Shown one piece after another: positions 17,805-26,103 of a stretch of DNA of 64,000 bases. Source of the stretch: Rhodothermales bacterium. Lineage in GTDB: Bacteria > Bacteroidota > Rhodothermia > Rhodothermales > JANQRZ01. The position numbers were made by a program, and so were the translations under genes. Positions within the stretch are counted from its first letter, which is position 1. Each line of letters begins with the position of its first letter. A model generated the notes under the pieces. It ran no database searches, was not told where the DNA came from, and saw nothing but the letters and a program-made list of their open reading frames with translations. The stretch lies in assembly GCA_039944855.1 (NCBI GenBank), contig JBDUXZ010000020.1, positions 1-64,000 on the forward strand, in the 5' to 3' direction.

Positions 17805-19211
17805 ATGTCGCGTTTCGTTTCTCCTTTCGCGCTCCTGTTCCTGAGCCTCATCGCGCTCGGCCTGGGCGGCTGCGCGAACTATCTCGCCCCGTTCGAAACC
17901 CAGCCCGTGCGGCCTAGCGTCCAGAGCCCGCAGAACGACGAGTTGCGTGCGCTCCCGCGCCCGGCCGACAAAGTCGTCGTGGCCGTCTACCGGTTCCGCG
18001 ATCAGACGGGGCAGTACAAACCGACGAATGGCGGCTCGTCGTTCTCGACGGCGGTGACGCAGGGCGCGACATCGATCCTCATCCGCTCCCTCGAAGAGTC
18101 GGGCTGGTTCATCCCGATTGAGCGCGAGGGCCTCTCGAACCTGCTCAACGAGCGGCAGATCATCCAGACCACGCGCATCCAGAACAGCGCCGCCGACGCG
18201 CCGCCTCCTGCCCTCCCGCCGCTCCTCTTCGCCGGCGTGCTGATCGAGGGCGGCATCATCGGCTACGACACGAACGTGATGACGGGCGGCCTCGGCGCGC
18301 GCTACCTCGGGATGGGCGCCTCGGGCAAGTTCCGGCAGGACCAGGTGACGGTCTACCTCCGCGCCGTTTCGACGCAGACCGGCCGCGTGCTCAAGACCGT
18401 CCACACGACGAAGACGATCCTCTCGCAGCAGCTCGACGGGAGCCTCTTCCGCTTCGTCGATACGAACAAGATTCTAGAGACCGAGGCCGGCTACACCTTC
18501 AACGAGCCGAGCGTCGTCGCCGTCACGTCGGCCATCGAAGAGGCGGTGATCGGGCTCGTGATCGAGGGCGTGCGGGACAACCTGTGGACGCTCGTCGATC
18601 CGGCTCAATTGACCGAGCAGGAGTTCCGAGCCTACGACGAGCGGGTGAACAACGCTTTCCGCGCCTACGACGCACGGGTGGCCGACAGCGGTCGGCGCGA
18701 TGCGTTCGGCCGCTCGCTCACGTCATCGAACGGTCGAATCGCGGTGGGTGTGTCGGGCGGGGCGCAGCGCGCCAACAGCGACTTTGCCGACCCGCTCGTG
18801 CGACCCGCTGCCGGGCTCGACGTACGCTATGCTCTAACCCCACGTTTCAGCCTCGGCGCGAGTGTATCGGGAGGGGGCGTGGCCGCCGATCGAGCGTTCA
18901 GCCGGCTGGGTGCTGGGGCCGAGGCGGCGGCTCGCTACACCGTACTTCCTAACAGTTTTTTAACGCCGTTCCTGACGGTCGGCGCAGGCGCGCTTTTCCT
19001 GTTCGACTCCGACGTGGACGTGGACCGATCCGTCCTCCCAACCGTGAGCGCGAGCGGCGGGTTCGAGCTAGCGGTCGCGCCCGACGTGGGACTCACGATC
19101 GCCCTAAACCAGTCCTATGCGCTCATTGACGCCATCGACGACATTGAGCGCGGGACCGTCAACGACAACGTGTGGAGCCTCCGCACAGGGGCCACATTCT
19201 ACTTTCGCTAA
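17805..19211 (+). CDS. csgG: Curli secretion channel CsgG with C-terminal beta-barrel-like extension
   Basis: 468 residues. Lipoprotein signal with lipobox LGGC, then the CsgG domain (residues about 25-290): VVVAVYRFRDQTGQYKP, GATSILIRSLEESGWF, PLLFAGVLIEGGIIGYD, and the transmembrane-hairpin region FRQDQVTVYLRAVS. E. coli CsgG ends near residue 277. Here a further stretch of about 175 residues with alternating hydrophobic strands (IAVGVSGGAQ, LGASVSGGGVAAD, LTPFLTVGAGALF) ends in GATFYFR, the look of an outer-membrane barrel C-terminus. The extension may anchor or assist the ring of CsgG in the outer membrane. Confidence 0.93.
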   Translation: MSRFVSPFALLFLSLIALGLGGCANYLAPFETQPVRPSVQSPQNDELRALPRPADKVVVAVYRFRDQTGQYKPTNGGSSFSTAVTQGATSILIRSLEESGWFIPIEREGLSNLLNERQIIQTTRIQNSAADAPPPALPPLLFAGVLIEGGIIGYDTNVMTGGLGARYLGMGASGKFRQDQVTVYLRAVSTQTGRVLKTVHTTKTILSQQLDGSLFRFVDTNKILETEAGYTFNEPSVVAVTSAIEEAVIGLVIEGVRDNLWTLVDPAQLTEQEFRAYDERVNNAFRAYDARVADSGRRDAFGRSLTSSNGRIAVGVSGGAQRANSDFADPLVRPAAGLDVRYALTPRFSLGASVSGGGVAADRAFSRLGAGAEAAARYTVLPNSFLTPFLTVGAGALFLFDSDVDVDRSVLPTVSASGGFELAVAPDVGLTIALNQSYALIDAIDDIERGTVNDNVWSLRTGATFYFR

Positions 19212-19367
19212 CAGATTCACGAGGCGCACTCTCGACTGCGCCAAAACTCAGCTTCGGATGCGCCAAAAGCTACAGCCATGTAACCGCTTCCACGAGTAAA
19301 TTATCGGCGAGTGCTCGCGGTACGATCTGCGATACTCACCGAACACAAAACGGCACCGAAGGGACCG

Positions 19368-19474
19368 TCTCGTTTGCAGACGAGACATGAGGAACCCCCC
19401 GGCGCCGCGGGTACCTCCGGGTAGGGAGGCACTGACAGCATATCCTACCCTTCTGGTACCTCTCTGGGTTCCTC
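19368..19474 (+). promoter_or_regulatory. Structured leader upstream of the first curlin gene
   Basis: Two hairpins in the 335 nt gap between csgG and the first curlin gene. The first is GTCTCGT ... ACGAGAC (19368-19387). The second is a nested stem: GAGGAACCC (19389) with GGGTTCCTC (ends 19474), GGTACC (19410) with GGTACC (ends 19460), and GGGTAGG (19419) with CCTACCC (ends 19450), with an 18 nt apical loop. Neither has a T-run. The stem ends 72 nt before the ATG, so it probably lies in the untranslated leader or the promoter region. The remainder of the gap shows nothing recognised. Confidence 0.6.
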
Positions 19475-19546
19475 ACCCCATCTCCGCCGAGCGGCGGGCA
19501 TGGATCTATAACCCAACCTTTCACTAACCTCTTAGAGGTACCACAC

Positions 19547-20527
19547 ATGAAGAAGCTCCTTCTTCTCGCAGCCTTCGGGCTGTTCGCGAGCCCCGCGTTC
19601 GCGCAAACCAACATCAGCAGTGACGTTGACCAAAGCGGTCCTTCCGATAACCAAGCTCAGGTTGACCAGGCTGGTACGAACCTGAGCAGCGATATCGATC
19701 AGACCAGTGCAGCTCCTGTGAGCGGGCAGCCCGACAAAGACTTGGTGGCCGATGTCGATCAGGACGGTACTGACTTGACGAGCGACATTGATCAGGTCGG
19801 AGCCGGTGGAGCGTTCGCCAAGGTTGACCAAGATGGTAATCTTGATTGGGCCCGCATTGACCAGAATGCTTCTTACTATGTAGACCAGCAGGCCCGAATC
19901 TTCCAGACTGGAAACGGAGCCGCGTTGAACAGAGCGGACATTGAGCAGCAGGGTTGGGGCGGCAACCAGATCGCTCGCATCGACCAGATCGGCGAAGACA
20001 ACGACGCCCGAATCGACCAGGCTCACTTCGGCGTTACCTCGACCGTTGATCAGGACGGTATTTCTCACTTCGCGCGCGTTGAGGCAAATGCCCTCGCCGG
20101 TGAGCGCCCTAGCTTTGGCAACCGTGTGCAGTCCACTCAGAGTGTTGAGCAGACTGGTTCGGATGGCATCGGGCATTCCGCTCGTCAGCGCATGGGTGTC
20201 GGTGGTACGGATATGGACGGCGGTAACAGCATGCGGATTCGCCAGCTCCTCGGTGACGACAACGATGCTCGTCAGGACATGACGGCTACCGGTGCTGCGG
20301 TTGACAAGAACAACACGCAGATCATCGATCAGCTTGGGGGCACGGGTAACTACGCCTTCCAGTCGACTGCAGGTAATGGTGGTCCCTACGAAGGGAACTT
20401 CGCACGTGTCGTGCAGGACACGTGCACTGATTGCTCTGCAACGCAGCGGCAGTTTGGCTCGTTCAACGACGCTCGCACTGACCAGTCCGGCAGCAATCAC
20501 GTCGCCAACGTGACGCAAAGTCAGTAA
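19547..20527 (+). CDS. Curlin-repeat fibre protein 1 (Asp-rich, CsgA-like)
   Basis: 326 residues. Clean signal peptide (MKKLLLLAAFGLFASPAFA) then about 12-14 irregular repeats around the curlin motif, here V/I-DQ-x-G-x-x-N-x-A, for example NQIARIDQIGEDNDARIDQ. Curlin repeats stack into a beta-solenoid amyloid. Unusual points are the many Asp-Gln steps in place of the usual Gln/Asn-rich faces, and a C293-x-x-C296 pair near the C-terminus, since cysteines are not normal in curlins. It has its own terminator, so it is probably an abundant single-gene transcript. Most likely a major subunit. Confidence 0.85.
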   Translation: MKKLLLLAAFGLFASPAFAQTNISSDVDQSGPSDNQAQVDQAGTNLSSDIDQTSAAPVSGQPDKDLVADVDQDGTDLTSDIDQVGAGGAFAKVDQDGNLDWARIDQNASYYVDQQARIFQTGNGAALNRADIEQQGWGGNQIARIDQIGEDNDARIDQAHFGVTSTVDQDGISHFARVEANALAGERPSFGNRVQSTQSVEQTGSDGIGHSARQRMGVGGTDMDGGNSMRIRQLLGDDNDARQDMTATGAAVDKNNTQIIDQLGGTGNYAFQSTAGNGGPYEGNFARVVQDTCTDCSATQRQFGSFNDARTDQSGSNHVANVTQSQ

Positions 20528-20542
20528 GAATGTTGGATTGGA

Positions 20543-20578
20543 GGCTGGGGGTGCTCCGGCACCCCCAGCCCATTTTTT
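20543..20578 (+). terminator. Rho-independent terminator after curlin 1
   Basis: Perfect 12 bp stem GGCTGGGGGTGC/GCACCCCCAGCC with a TCCG loop, then CA and six T, 15 nt after the stop codon. Confidence 0.92.
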
Positions 20579-20630
20579 CTCGCGCTGCGCTCTTTACCCC
20601 CGCCAGAGCAAGAGCGCCATCACCGAGGCA

Positions 20631-21542
20631 ATGCGAATTACTCTCTTAGCTATAGCTATGCTGTGGCTGTGCGGTACGGCGGTCGCACAGAGCAGTGCTA
20701 CTGTTTCCCAGACCGGGAACAGCAACGAAGCTACAACCACGCAGACCAACCCGAACGGCCACACCGTCGAGGCCTCCACCACACAGCACGGTGCGGGCAA
20801 CACGGCAACGCAAACGCAGACGATCGCCGACCGCTTCGACGGCCCCGTCCAACTCAACGCCACGATCCAGCAGCAGCTTGGCGGTAACACCGCCACCCAA
20901 GTTCAGACGTTTGATGCAGGCGCGTCGAGCACGACGATGCACGCCGCCGTGACCCAGCAGGGCTCCGGCACGGCGTCGCAAACCCAATCTTTCAACGGCT
21001 TCCTCACGGTCAGCGACATCGGCGCCGTCATCGTGCAGGAGAGCGGCACCGGCAACAGCGCCACGCAGACGCAGGCCGGAGCCGGCTTCTTCTTTGTAAA
21101 CACGGCGCTCTCCGCCGAGATCATACAGCGCGGCACCGGCGGCAACACCGCGACGCAGACGCAGCACGCACTGAGCGGCGCGTCGAACACGGTGCTGAAC
21201 GCGAACATCGAGCAAACCGGGAGCGGCAACACCGCCTCCCAATCCCAGGCCGGCCTCGCCCTCTTCGGAGAAGCCGAGGTGATGGGATCGATCACGCAAG
21301 ACGGCGTCGGCAACCTCGCCACGCAGGTGCAGGTGGGCGGCGTCAGCGTGTCGGCCACGGTCTTTCAGGACGGCGCGACGAACCAGTCGTACCAGACCCA
21401 GGTCGGCAGCGAGTTGAGCAGCATCGTGTCGCAAGTCGGCGATCTGAACCTGTCGGTCGTGACGCAGACGGGCAGCGGCCACGAGGCCGTCGTCACGCAA
21501 AACGGATCAAATAACAGGGCCACGATTACACAGAGCAACTGA
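20631..21542 (+). CDS. Curlin-repeat fibre protein 2 (Thr/Gln-rich, CsgA-like)
   Basis: 303 residues from ATG at 20631; the signal peptide ends CGTAVAQ. About seven to eight longer repeats of roughly 35 residues around GxGNTATQTQ, for example GTGGNTATQTQHALSG and GSGNTASQSQAGL, ending in VVTQNGSNNRATITQSN. This is the classical Gln/Asn curlin pattern, and differs clearly from the Asp-rich neighbour. It secretes through CsgG and could be an alternative major subunit or co-subunit. The frame is open upstream to about 20538, but that part overlaps the terminator and is not used. Confidence 0.85.
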   Translation: MRITLLAIAMLWLCGTAVAQSSATVSQTGNSNEATTTQTNPNGHTVEASTTQHGAGNTATQTQTIADRFDGPVQLNATIQQQLGGNTATQVQTFDAGASSTTMHAAVTQQGSGTASQTQSFNGFLTVSDIGAVIVQESGTGNSATQTQAGAGFFFVNTALSAEIIQRGTGGNTATQTQHALSGASNTVLNANIEQTGSGNTASQSQAGLALFGEAEVMGSITQDGVGNLATQVQVGGVSVSATVFQDGATNQSYQTQVGSELSSIVSQVGDLNLSVVTQTGSGHEAVVTQNGSNNRATITQSN

Positions 21543-21547
21543 ATCCT

Positions 21548-21682
21548 ACCCCCCGTCGCTGCTTGCGGTCGCTGCGCTCCCGGCTGCGCGCGACTGTCCC
21601 CCTCGTCGAGGGGGACAGCCCCGTGAAGCCTGAGCGCGTCAGGGACGGAGTCCCGGAGCGCGATGCGAACGGGGCGGGGGGT
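21548..21682. repeat. REP/MITE-like palindromic element between curlin genes
   Basis: 135 bp bounded by the inverted ends ACCCCCCG (21548) and CGGGGGGT (ends 21682), with an inner hairpin CTGTCCCCCTCG/TCGAGGGGGACAG and further short palindromes. It begins 5 nt after a curlin stop codon. The architecture fits a small non-autonomous mobile or REP-like repeat. Copy number elsewhere is unknown. Confidence 0.5.
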
Positions 21683-21727
21683 CCGAAAGCGAACCGGCCG
21701 CTCTGAAAGTATCAAACCTCCAAGTCC

Positions 21728-22363
21728 ATGCGCACGCTCCTGATCGCCCTCGCCCTTTCGGTCGCGCCCACGCTCGCTGCCCACGCGCAGGATAGCGAGC
21801 AGGACGTGACGACGCTGATCGTGCAGGAAGCGGTCACGCAGGGTACAACTGCGAACCCGCTCGCGACGGATGAGGCGTTTGACGCCATCGCGGACTTCGG
21901 GCTGCTGAGCGAGGAAGGGCAGGCCCTCGCCGGGTTCTCGCTCGGTGCGCAGGGCAACCTCGCCCTCGTGCGGCAGGCCGCGTTCGACGACCTCCTCGGT
22001 GCCGGCAACGACAACGATGCCTCTATCGGGCAGGATGGGGACGGCAACCTCGCCGTGCTCCTCCAGCAGGGCGACGACAACTTCACGTCGACGCTTCAGA
22101 TCGGCAGTGGGAACGTGATCGGCGTCCGGCTCCGCGGTGTGGGCAACCAGCTCGGCACGCAAGCCACGCCGGGCGTGCTGCAAGCGGGTGCAGATAACCT
22201 CTACCTCCTCGACTACACCGGCGATGGCCAGACGATCGCGCCCACGGCGCAGATCGGCGACGGCAATCAGGTCGTGCAGATCGGTGAGATCGACGTGCCT
22301 TTCGGCGTCGAGCAGCGGGGCGACGGGATGCGGATGATCATCCGCCACAACGGGGCGCAGTGA
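21728..22363 (+). CDS. Curlin-repeat protein 3 (candidate nucleator, CsgB-like)
   Basis: 211 residues, signal peptide ending AAHAQ. A non-repeat first half (residues about 22-85) precedes five or six curlin-type repeats (NDNDASIGQDGDGNLAVLLQ, GDDNFTSTLQIGSGN, GDGNQVVQIG), ending RMIIRHNGAQ. Fewer repeats and a divergent tail recall the minor subunit CsgB, which nucleates fibres on the surface. Its stop overlaps the start of the CsgH-like gene (TGATG), so the two are co-translated. Confidence 0.75.
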   Translation: MRTLLIALALSVAPTLAAHAQDSEQDVTTLIVQEAVTQGTTANPLATDEAFDAIADFGLLSEEGQALAGFSLGAQGNLALVRQAAFDDLLGAGNDNDASIGQDGDGNLAVLLQQGDDNFTSTLQIGSGNVIGVRLRGVGNQLGTQATPGVLQAGADNLYLLDYTGDGQTIAPTAQIGDGNQVVQIGEIDVPFGVEQRGDGMRMIIRHNGAQ

Positions 22364-22761
22364 TGTCCGGCCGTATCGTCCCTATCCTCTGCTTGATCGC
22401 GGCGGGCCTCCTGACGCTCCCCGTGGTCGTCTCCGCCTTCAACCGTGTGACCTCTGTGACCCGTCCCGCCTGGATCGAAGTCGTGCGCGAGGGCGATGCG
22501 CTGCTGATCCGCAGCCTCTTCGATTCATCCCGCGACACGCCGAAAGGACTCCGCTACCAGCTCGACGTGAGCAAGCGGGGCACCTCAGGCACCTCGACGA
22601 CGCGGCAGGGGGGGGCGTTCGAGCCGACGCTCTACCGGACGGACACCCTCTCCACTGTCCGTGTCGGCGTGCAGGCGGGCGACACGGTCACAGCCCGGCT
22701 CGAAGTCGCGAGCCCCAACGGCCTGCTGGCCGAAGCCAATTTTCGCGAAATCATACGCTGA
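22363..22761 (+). CDS. CsgH-like curli inhibitor/chaperone
   Basis: 132 residues from ATG at 22363. One N-terminal hydrophobic segment (IVPILCLIAAGLLTLPVVVSA) then a small beta domain with YQLDVSKRGTSGTSTTRQGG at about residues 63-82, and TARLEVASPNGLLAE. The YxLxVxKxGxSGxSxTxQxG pattern matches CsgH, which in alphaproteobacteria replaces CsgC and blocks premature curlin amyloid formation in the periplasm. The overlap with a curlin-repeat gene supports this. Recognition is from motif memory, so moderate confidence. Confidence 0.72.
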   Translation: MSGRIVPILCLIAAGLLTLPVVVSAFNRVTSVTRPAWIEVVREGDALLIRSLFDSSRDTPKGLRYQLDVSKRGTSGTSTTRQGGAFEPTLYRTDTLSTVRVGVQAGDTVTARLEVASPNGLLAEANFREIIR

Positions 22762-22871
22762 CGCGGGATGGCGCAGCGGCTTTCTGTGGATATTTTCGCG
22801 GCCTAGTGCACCAGGGAGTCGCCCTCCTCTGCACCACTACGCTGTCCCTCCCCTGACTTCGACCCGCCCTC

Positions 22872-23513
22872 ATGCTTCGTCGTTTCGCCGCTGCCCTCTT
22901 CGTTCTCCTCCCCCTGCTCGTCATCGTCGGCTGCGAGAATGAGCTACTCGAACCCGATCTCCGCGGCGCCATCGAAGGGCAGGTCTTCGACTTCGACACA
23001 CGGGAACCGCTGAGCGGCGTGAACATCACGACGAACCCGCCGACCGGCTCCCTCATCACCGACGAAGAGGGGCGCTTCCGTCTCGACGACCTCCCCACGG
23101 GCAACTACTCGGTGGCGGGGCGGCGCAGCGGGTACGACGCGAACTCGATCACCGTCTCGGTGCTCGACGGGGAGACCCGGACGGCGATCCTCCTCCTCGA
23201 GCAAGAGACAGAGGAAGACACCACCTCGAACGGCGCGCGCTTCGACGCCTCCGTACTCAACTTCTCGAACCAATCCCGCCAAGACAGCTCGTTCGTCGTC
23301 GTCGAATACCGGGCGCGCAACACGGGCGGGACGCCGATCTCAGCGTACGAGATTTATTTCCAGCTCCTCACGACGGGCCAGACCTACTTCGAGGAGGTCA
23401 GCGGGACGAACCTCGGCGTCGGGCAGTCCGACATCGGTGAGTTCGAGCAGTACGTGGGGCGTGACACCGTCATCGCGGTCGAGATCAGCGATGTCTTTTT
23501 CGACGGGCAGTAG
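22872..23513 (+). CDS. Lipoprotein with carboxypeptidase-regulatory-like (CarboxypepD_reg) domain
   Basis: 213 residues. Lipoprotein signal (LLVIVGC), then a beta-sandwich domain at residues about 37-100: IEGQVFDFDTREPLSGVNIT, TDEEGRFRLDDLPTGNYSV, with the GxFxLxxLPxGxYxV pattern typical of CarboxypepD_reg/CNA-B-like folds. The second half (about 115-213) reads like a second Ig-like domain (FVVVEYRARNTGG). Located 110 nt after the CsgH-like gene on the same strand, so possibly part of the curli surface programme, but the link is only positional. Confidence 0.75.
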   Translation: MLRRFAAALFVLLPLLVIVGCENELLEPDLRGAIEGQVFDFDTREPLSGVNITTNPPTGSLITDEEGRFRLDDLPTGNYSVAGRRSGYDANSITVSVLDGETRTAILLLEQETEEDTTSNGARFDASVLNFSNQSRQDSSFVVVEYRARNTGGTPISAYEIYFQLLTTGQTYFEEVSGTNLGVGQSDIGEFEQYVGRDTVIAVEISDVFFDGQ

Positions 23514-23570
23514 ACCGCCGGGCCGGGACGCTGCAGGGGCTTGCCGGTCGGGAGCGGCAGCCCCCGTCCC

Positions 23571-23813
23571 TTATGCGCGCGTCGCGGCGAGCACGTCCTC
23601 GAGCTCTTTCGGCTTCGGCAGCGTAACCTCGTCGCCGGCGATCGTCGTTTCGAGGTAGAACCGAGCGAAGGCGGCGCGCTCGTCGTCCGAAGCGTCGGCC
23701 TCGTCGAAGGCGGCGGAGAACTCGTCCCAGTGCGCCTGCGCTACCTTGCCGGCGACGTAGTGGGCGAACAGCAGGGGCATCGCGGAAGCGGACCGAACGG
23801 CGAGAGTCGACAT
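23571..23813 (-). CDS. Hypothetical small protein
   Basis: 80 residues from ATG at 23813 (MSTLAVRSASAMPLLFAHYV). No motif recognised; acidic in the middle (FDEADASDDERAAFARFYLE), hydrophobic at the start. It converges with the upstream lipoprotein gene. An in-frame upstream start (23861) adds a Thr-rich stretch unlike coding sequence. Confidence 0.5.
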   Translation of the reverse strand: MSTLAVRSASAMPLLFAHYVAGKVAQAHWDEFSAAFDEADASDDERAAFARFYLETTIAGDEVTLPKPKELEDVLAATRA

Positions 23814-24030
23814 GGTGGTGGAGGGCTTCGAGGGAAGAGGGACGGTGGTGCGGGTCCTCATTCAACTCTTGTGCCAACGGCCCTACCTGCCCCTGGTCGC
23901 CGGGAATGGCCGATTTCTCGTCGGGCTCGGGTTCCATAACCCCCCGACTGATTGAACGATTATTCCCTCCGCGTAAGCTTATTAGCTTTGGGCTCGCTTC
24001 TCACCCGTTCTATTCTCGACCTCCGGCCCC

Positions 24031-24561
24031 ATGAACGCTCTCGTCACGGACCTCACGGAGCTCCCCCGCCTCTTCCACTACAACGCGTGGGCGAATGCCC
24101 GCCTCGTCGACGCGCTCCGCCCTGCGAGTGACCGCGCGCTCGCAATTGCCGCGCACGGATTCACGGCCGAGCGCATCTGGCTGATGCGGTTGCGCGGCGA
24201 GACGACAGACGGGGACTCGATCTGGCCCGAGCTTTCCGTGCGCGCCTGCGCGAGCCTCGCCGCCCGCAACGCCTCGGCGCTCGCCGCCTATATCGAGGGG
24301 CTCGACAAGCCCGACCTCACGCGGAAGGTCCGCTACCGCAACAGCAAAGGCGTAGCGTACGCGACGGCTGCAGGCGACGTGCTGCGCCACCTCCTCCTCC
24401 ACAGCGCGTACCACCGGGGCCAGGCCGCCGCTGCCCTGCGCGAGGACGGTGCCGAGCCGCCCGTGACGGACTTTATCGTTTTCGTCCGCGAAAGACACGA
24501 AGCGCACCCGAGCACGTCGAGTGAGGGGCAGAGTGCGCCGTCAACGCCGCGCGTGCCGTGA
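24031..24561 (+). CDS. DinB-family protein
   Basis: 176 residues. Four-helix-bundle DinB/YfiT pattern: FHYNAWANARLVDAL near the N-terminus with the first metal His, central helices with ERIWLMRLRGE, and the LLLHSAYHRGQAAAALRE motif carrying the HxxxH pair. Family members bind a divalent metal and act as thiol-transferases with small thiols; the substrate is unknown. The tail after residue 155 is low-complexity. It converges with rpoN, 9 nt apart. Confidence 0.85.
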   Translation: MNALVTDLTELPRLFHYNAWANARLVDALRPASDRALAIAAHGFTAERIWLMRLRGETTDGDSIWPELSVRACASLAARNASALAAYIEGLDKPDLTRKVRYRNSKGVAYATAAGDVLRHLLLHSAYHRGQAAAALREDGAEPPVTDFIVFVRERHEAHPSTSSEGQSAPSTPRVP

Positions 24562-24570
24562 GCGTTTGGC

Positions 24571-26064
24571 TCACGCCAGCACGATCTCTTTGCGCAGCCG
24601 GGCCACCGGCACGCCGAGCTGCTCGCGGTACTTCGTCACGGTGCGGCGAGCGATCTGGAAGCCGCGGTCTTCGAGCATCGTCGCGATCTTCTGGTCCGAG
24701 AGCGGCTTCTCCTTGTCCTCGTCGGCGATGATCCGCTCGATGATGGCCTTGACCTCTTTGTTCGAGACCTCTTCGCCGCTGTCCGTCGTGAGGCCCTCGG
24801 AGAAGAAGTACTTCAGCTCGTAGACGCCCCACTCGGTCTGGACGTACTTGCCGTTGACCACGCGCGAGATCGTCGAGATGTCCATGTGGATCTTCTCGGC
24901 GACGTCCTTGAGGATCATCGGCTTGAGGTTGCCCTCGCCGCCGAGGAAGAACTCCTCCTGTAGCTCGATGATCGCGCCCATCACCTTGATCATCGTCGCG
25001 CGGCGCTGGTTGATCGAGTTGATGAACCACCGGGCCGACTCCATTCGGTTCTTGAGGAACTGCTTAGTGTCGGACACCTTGCCGTTGACCCCGCTCTTGG
25101 TGACGCCGTTTCGCTTCTTGGCGGAGAGGTCGTTCCACATCTGCTTGTAGTGGCGGTTGATCCGCAGCTCGGGCGCATTCCGCCCGTTGAGCATGATGAT
25201 GAACTCGCCGTCGACGTATTCCACAGTGAAGTCCGGCGTGACGTAGTTCGTGCTCGCGGCGAACTCCCCCTCGCCCGGCTTCGGGTCGAGGCCCTGGATG
25301 ATGTCGAACGCCTCTTTGAGCTCCTCCTCGCAGAGGTTCAGCTTGCGCATGATCGTGTCGAAGTGCTTCATCGTGAACGCCTTGTACGTCTCGCGGAGCA
25401 CGTCGATGGCGTTCTCGCGGCCGTCGACCTCGTCGGGCATGGCTTCGAGCTGGACGAGGAGGCACTCGCGGAGGTCGCGGCTGGCGATGCCGACGGGGTC
25501 GAGCCGCTGGAGGCGGAGGAGGACCTCCTCGACGTCGTCCTCGGTCAGCATCAGTCCCTGGCTGAACATGATGTCGTCGACGATCGAATCGATGGGCCGG
25601 CGGAGGTAGCCGTCTTCGTCGATCGAACCGATGATCTGCTCGGCGATGACGTCCTGCGTCTCGTCGAAGTCGAGCATCCCGATCTGGTCGCGGAGATACT
25701 CGACCATCGAGGACTTGTACGGCATCGGGATCTCGCGCTGCTCCTCCTCGGCGGAGTGGTCCACGCGAGCTTTGTAGCCGTAGAGGTCGTCGGGGCTGTT
25801 GATGAACTCGTCCCAGTCGAACTCATCGTCGGAGTCTCCCTCGGGCTCGCGGTCGGAGTCCTCGGCCTGCGTCGGCTCGTCGGCCTCGTTCTGCCCGACC
25901 TCCTCTTCCTCGTCCTCGCCCTCTTCGAGGAGCGGGTTGATCTCCATCTCCTCCTTGATCCGCTGCTCGAGCTCGAGCGTGGGGAGCTGCAGCAGCTTGA
26001 TGTACTGGATCTGCTGCGGCGAGAGCTTCTGCTGGAGGGATTGCTTTTGCTGGAGGTTGAGCAT
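24571..26064 (-). CDS. rpoN: RNA polymerase sigma-54 factor
   Basis: 497 residues. Gln-rich region I (MLNLQQKQSLQQKLSPQQIQ), an acidic region II (residues 48-85) longer than usual, core-binding region, and the C-terminal RpoN box ARRTVTKYREQLGVP that reads the -24 element. It directs transcription at -24/-12 promoters with AAA+ activators. No activator gene is seen in the window. The acidic linker fits the generally acidic proteome. Confidence 0.97.
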   Translation of the reverse strand: MLNLQQKQSLQQKLSPQQIQYIKLLQLPTLELEQRIKEEMEINPLLEEGEDEEEEVGQNEADEPTQAEDSDREPEGDSDDEFDWDEFINSPDDLYGYKARVDHSAEEEQREIPMPYKSSMVEYLRDQIGMLDFDETQDVIAEQIIGSIDEDGYLRRPIDSIVDDIMFSQGLMLTEDDVEEVLLRLQRLDPVGIASRDLRECLLVQLEAMPDEVDGRENAIDVLRETYKAFTMKHFDTIMRKLNLCEEELKEAFDIIQGLDPKPGEGEFAASTNYVTPDFTVEYVDGEFIIMLNGRNAPELRINRHYKQMWNDLSAKKRNGVTKSGVNGKVSDTKQFLKNRMESARWFINSINQRRATMIKVMGAIIELQEEFFLGGEGNLKPMILKDVAEKIHMDISTISRVVNGKYVQTEWGVYELKYFFSEGLTTDSGEEVSNKEVKAIIERIIADEDKEKPLSDQKIATMLEDRGFQIARRTVTKYREQLGVPVARLRKEIVLA

Positions 26065-26103
26065 GGCGGGTGGGGCAGGTCAAAGGGCGAGCCGTGGGCG
26101 GGC

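Noticed and set aside
19547-22363. CRISPR or tandem DNA repeat in the curlin region
   Set aside because: Repetition is at the protein level with irregular spacing and variable bases; no direct repeats separated by spacers. No CRISPR array was seen in the window.
23952-23990. Bacteroidetes-type promoter TTG ... TAGCTTTG before the DinB gene
   Set aside because: TAGCTTTG fits the -7 consensus, but the nearest TTG is 28 nt away, outside the usual 17-23, so it was not called.
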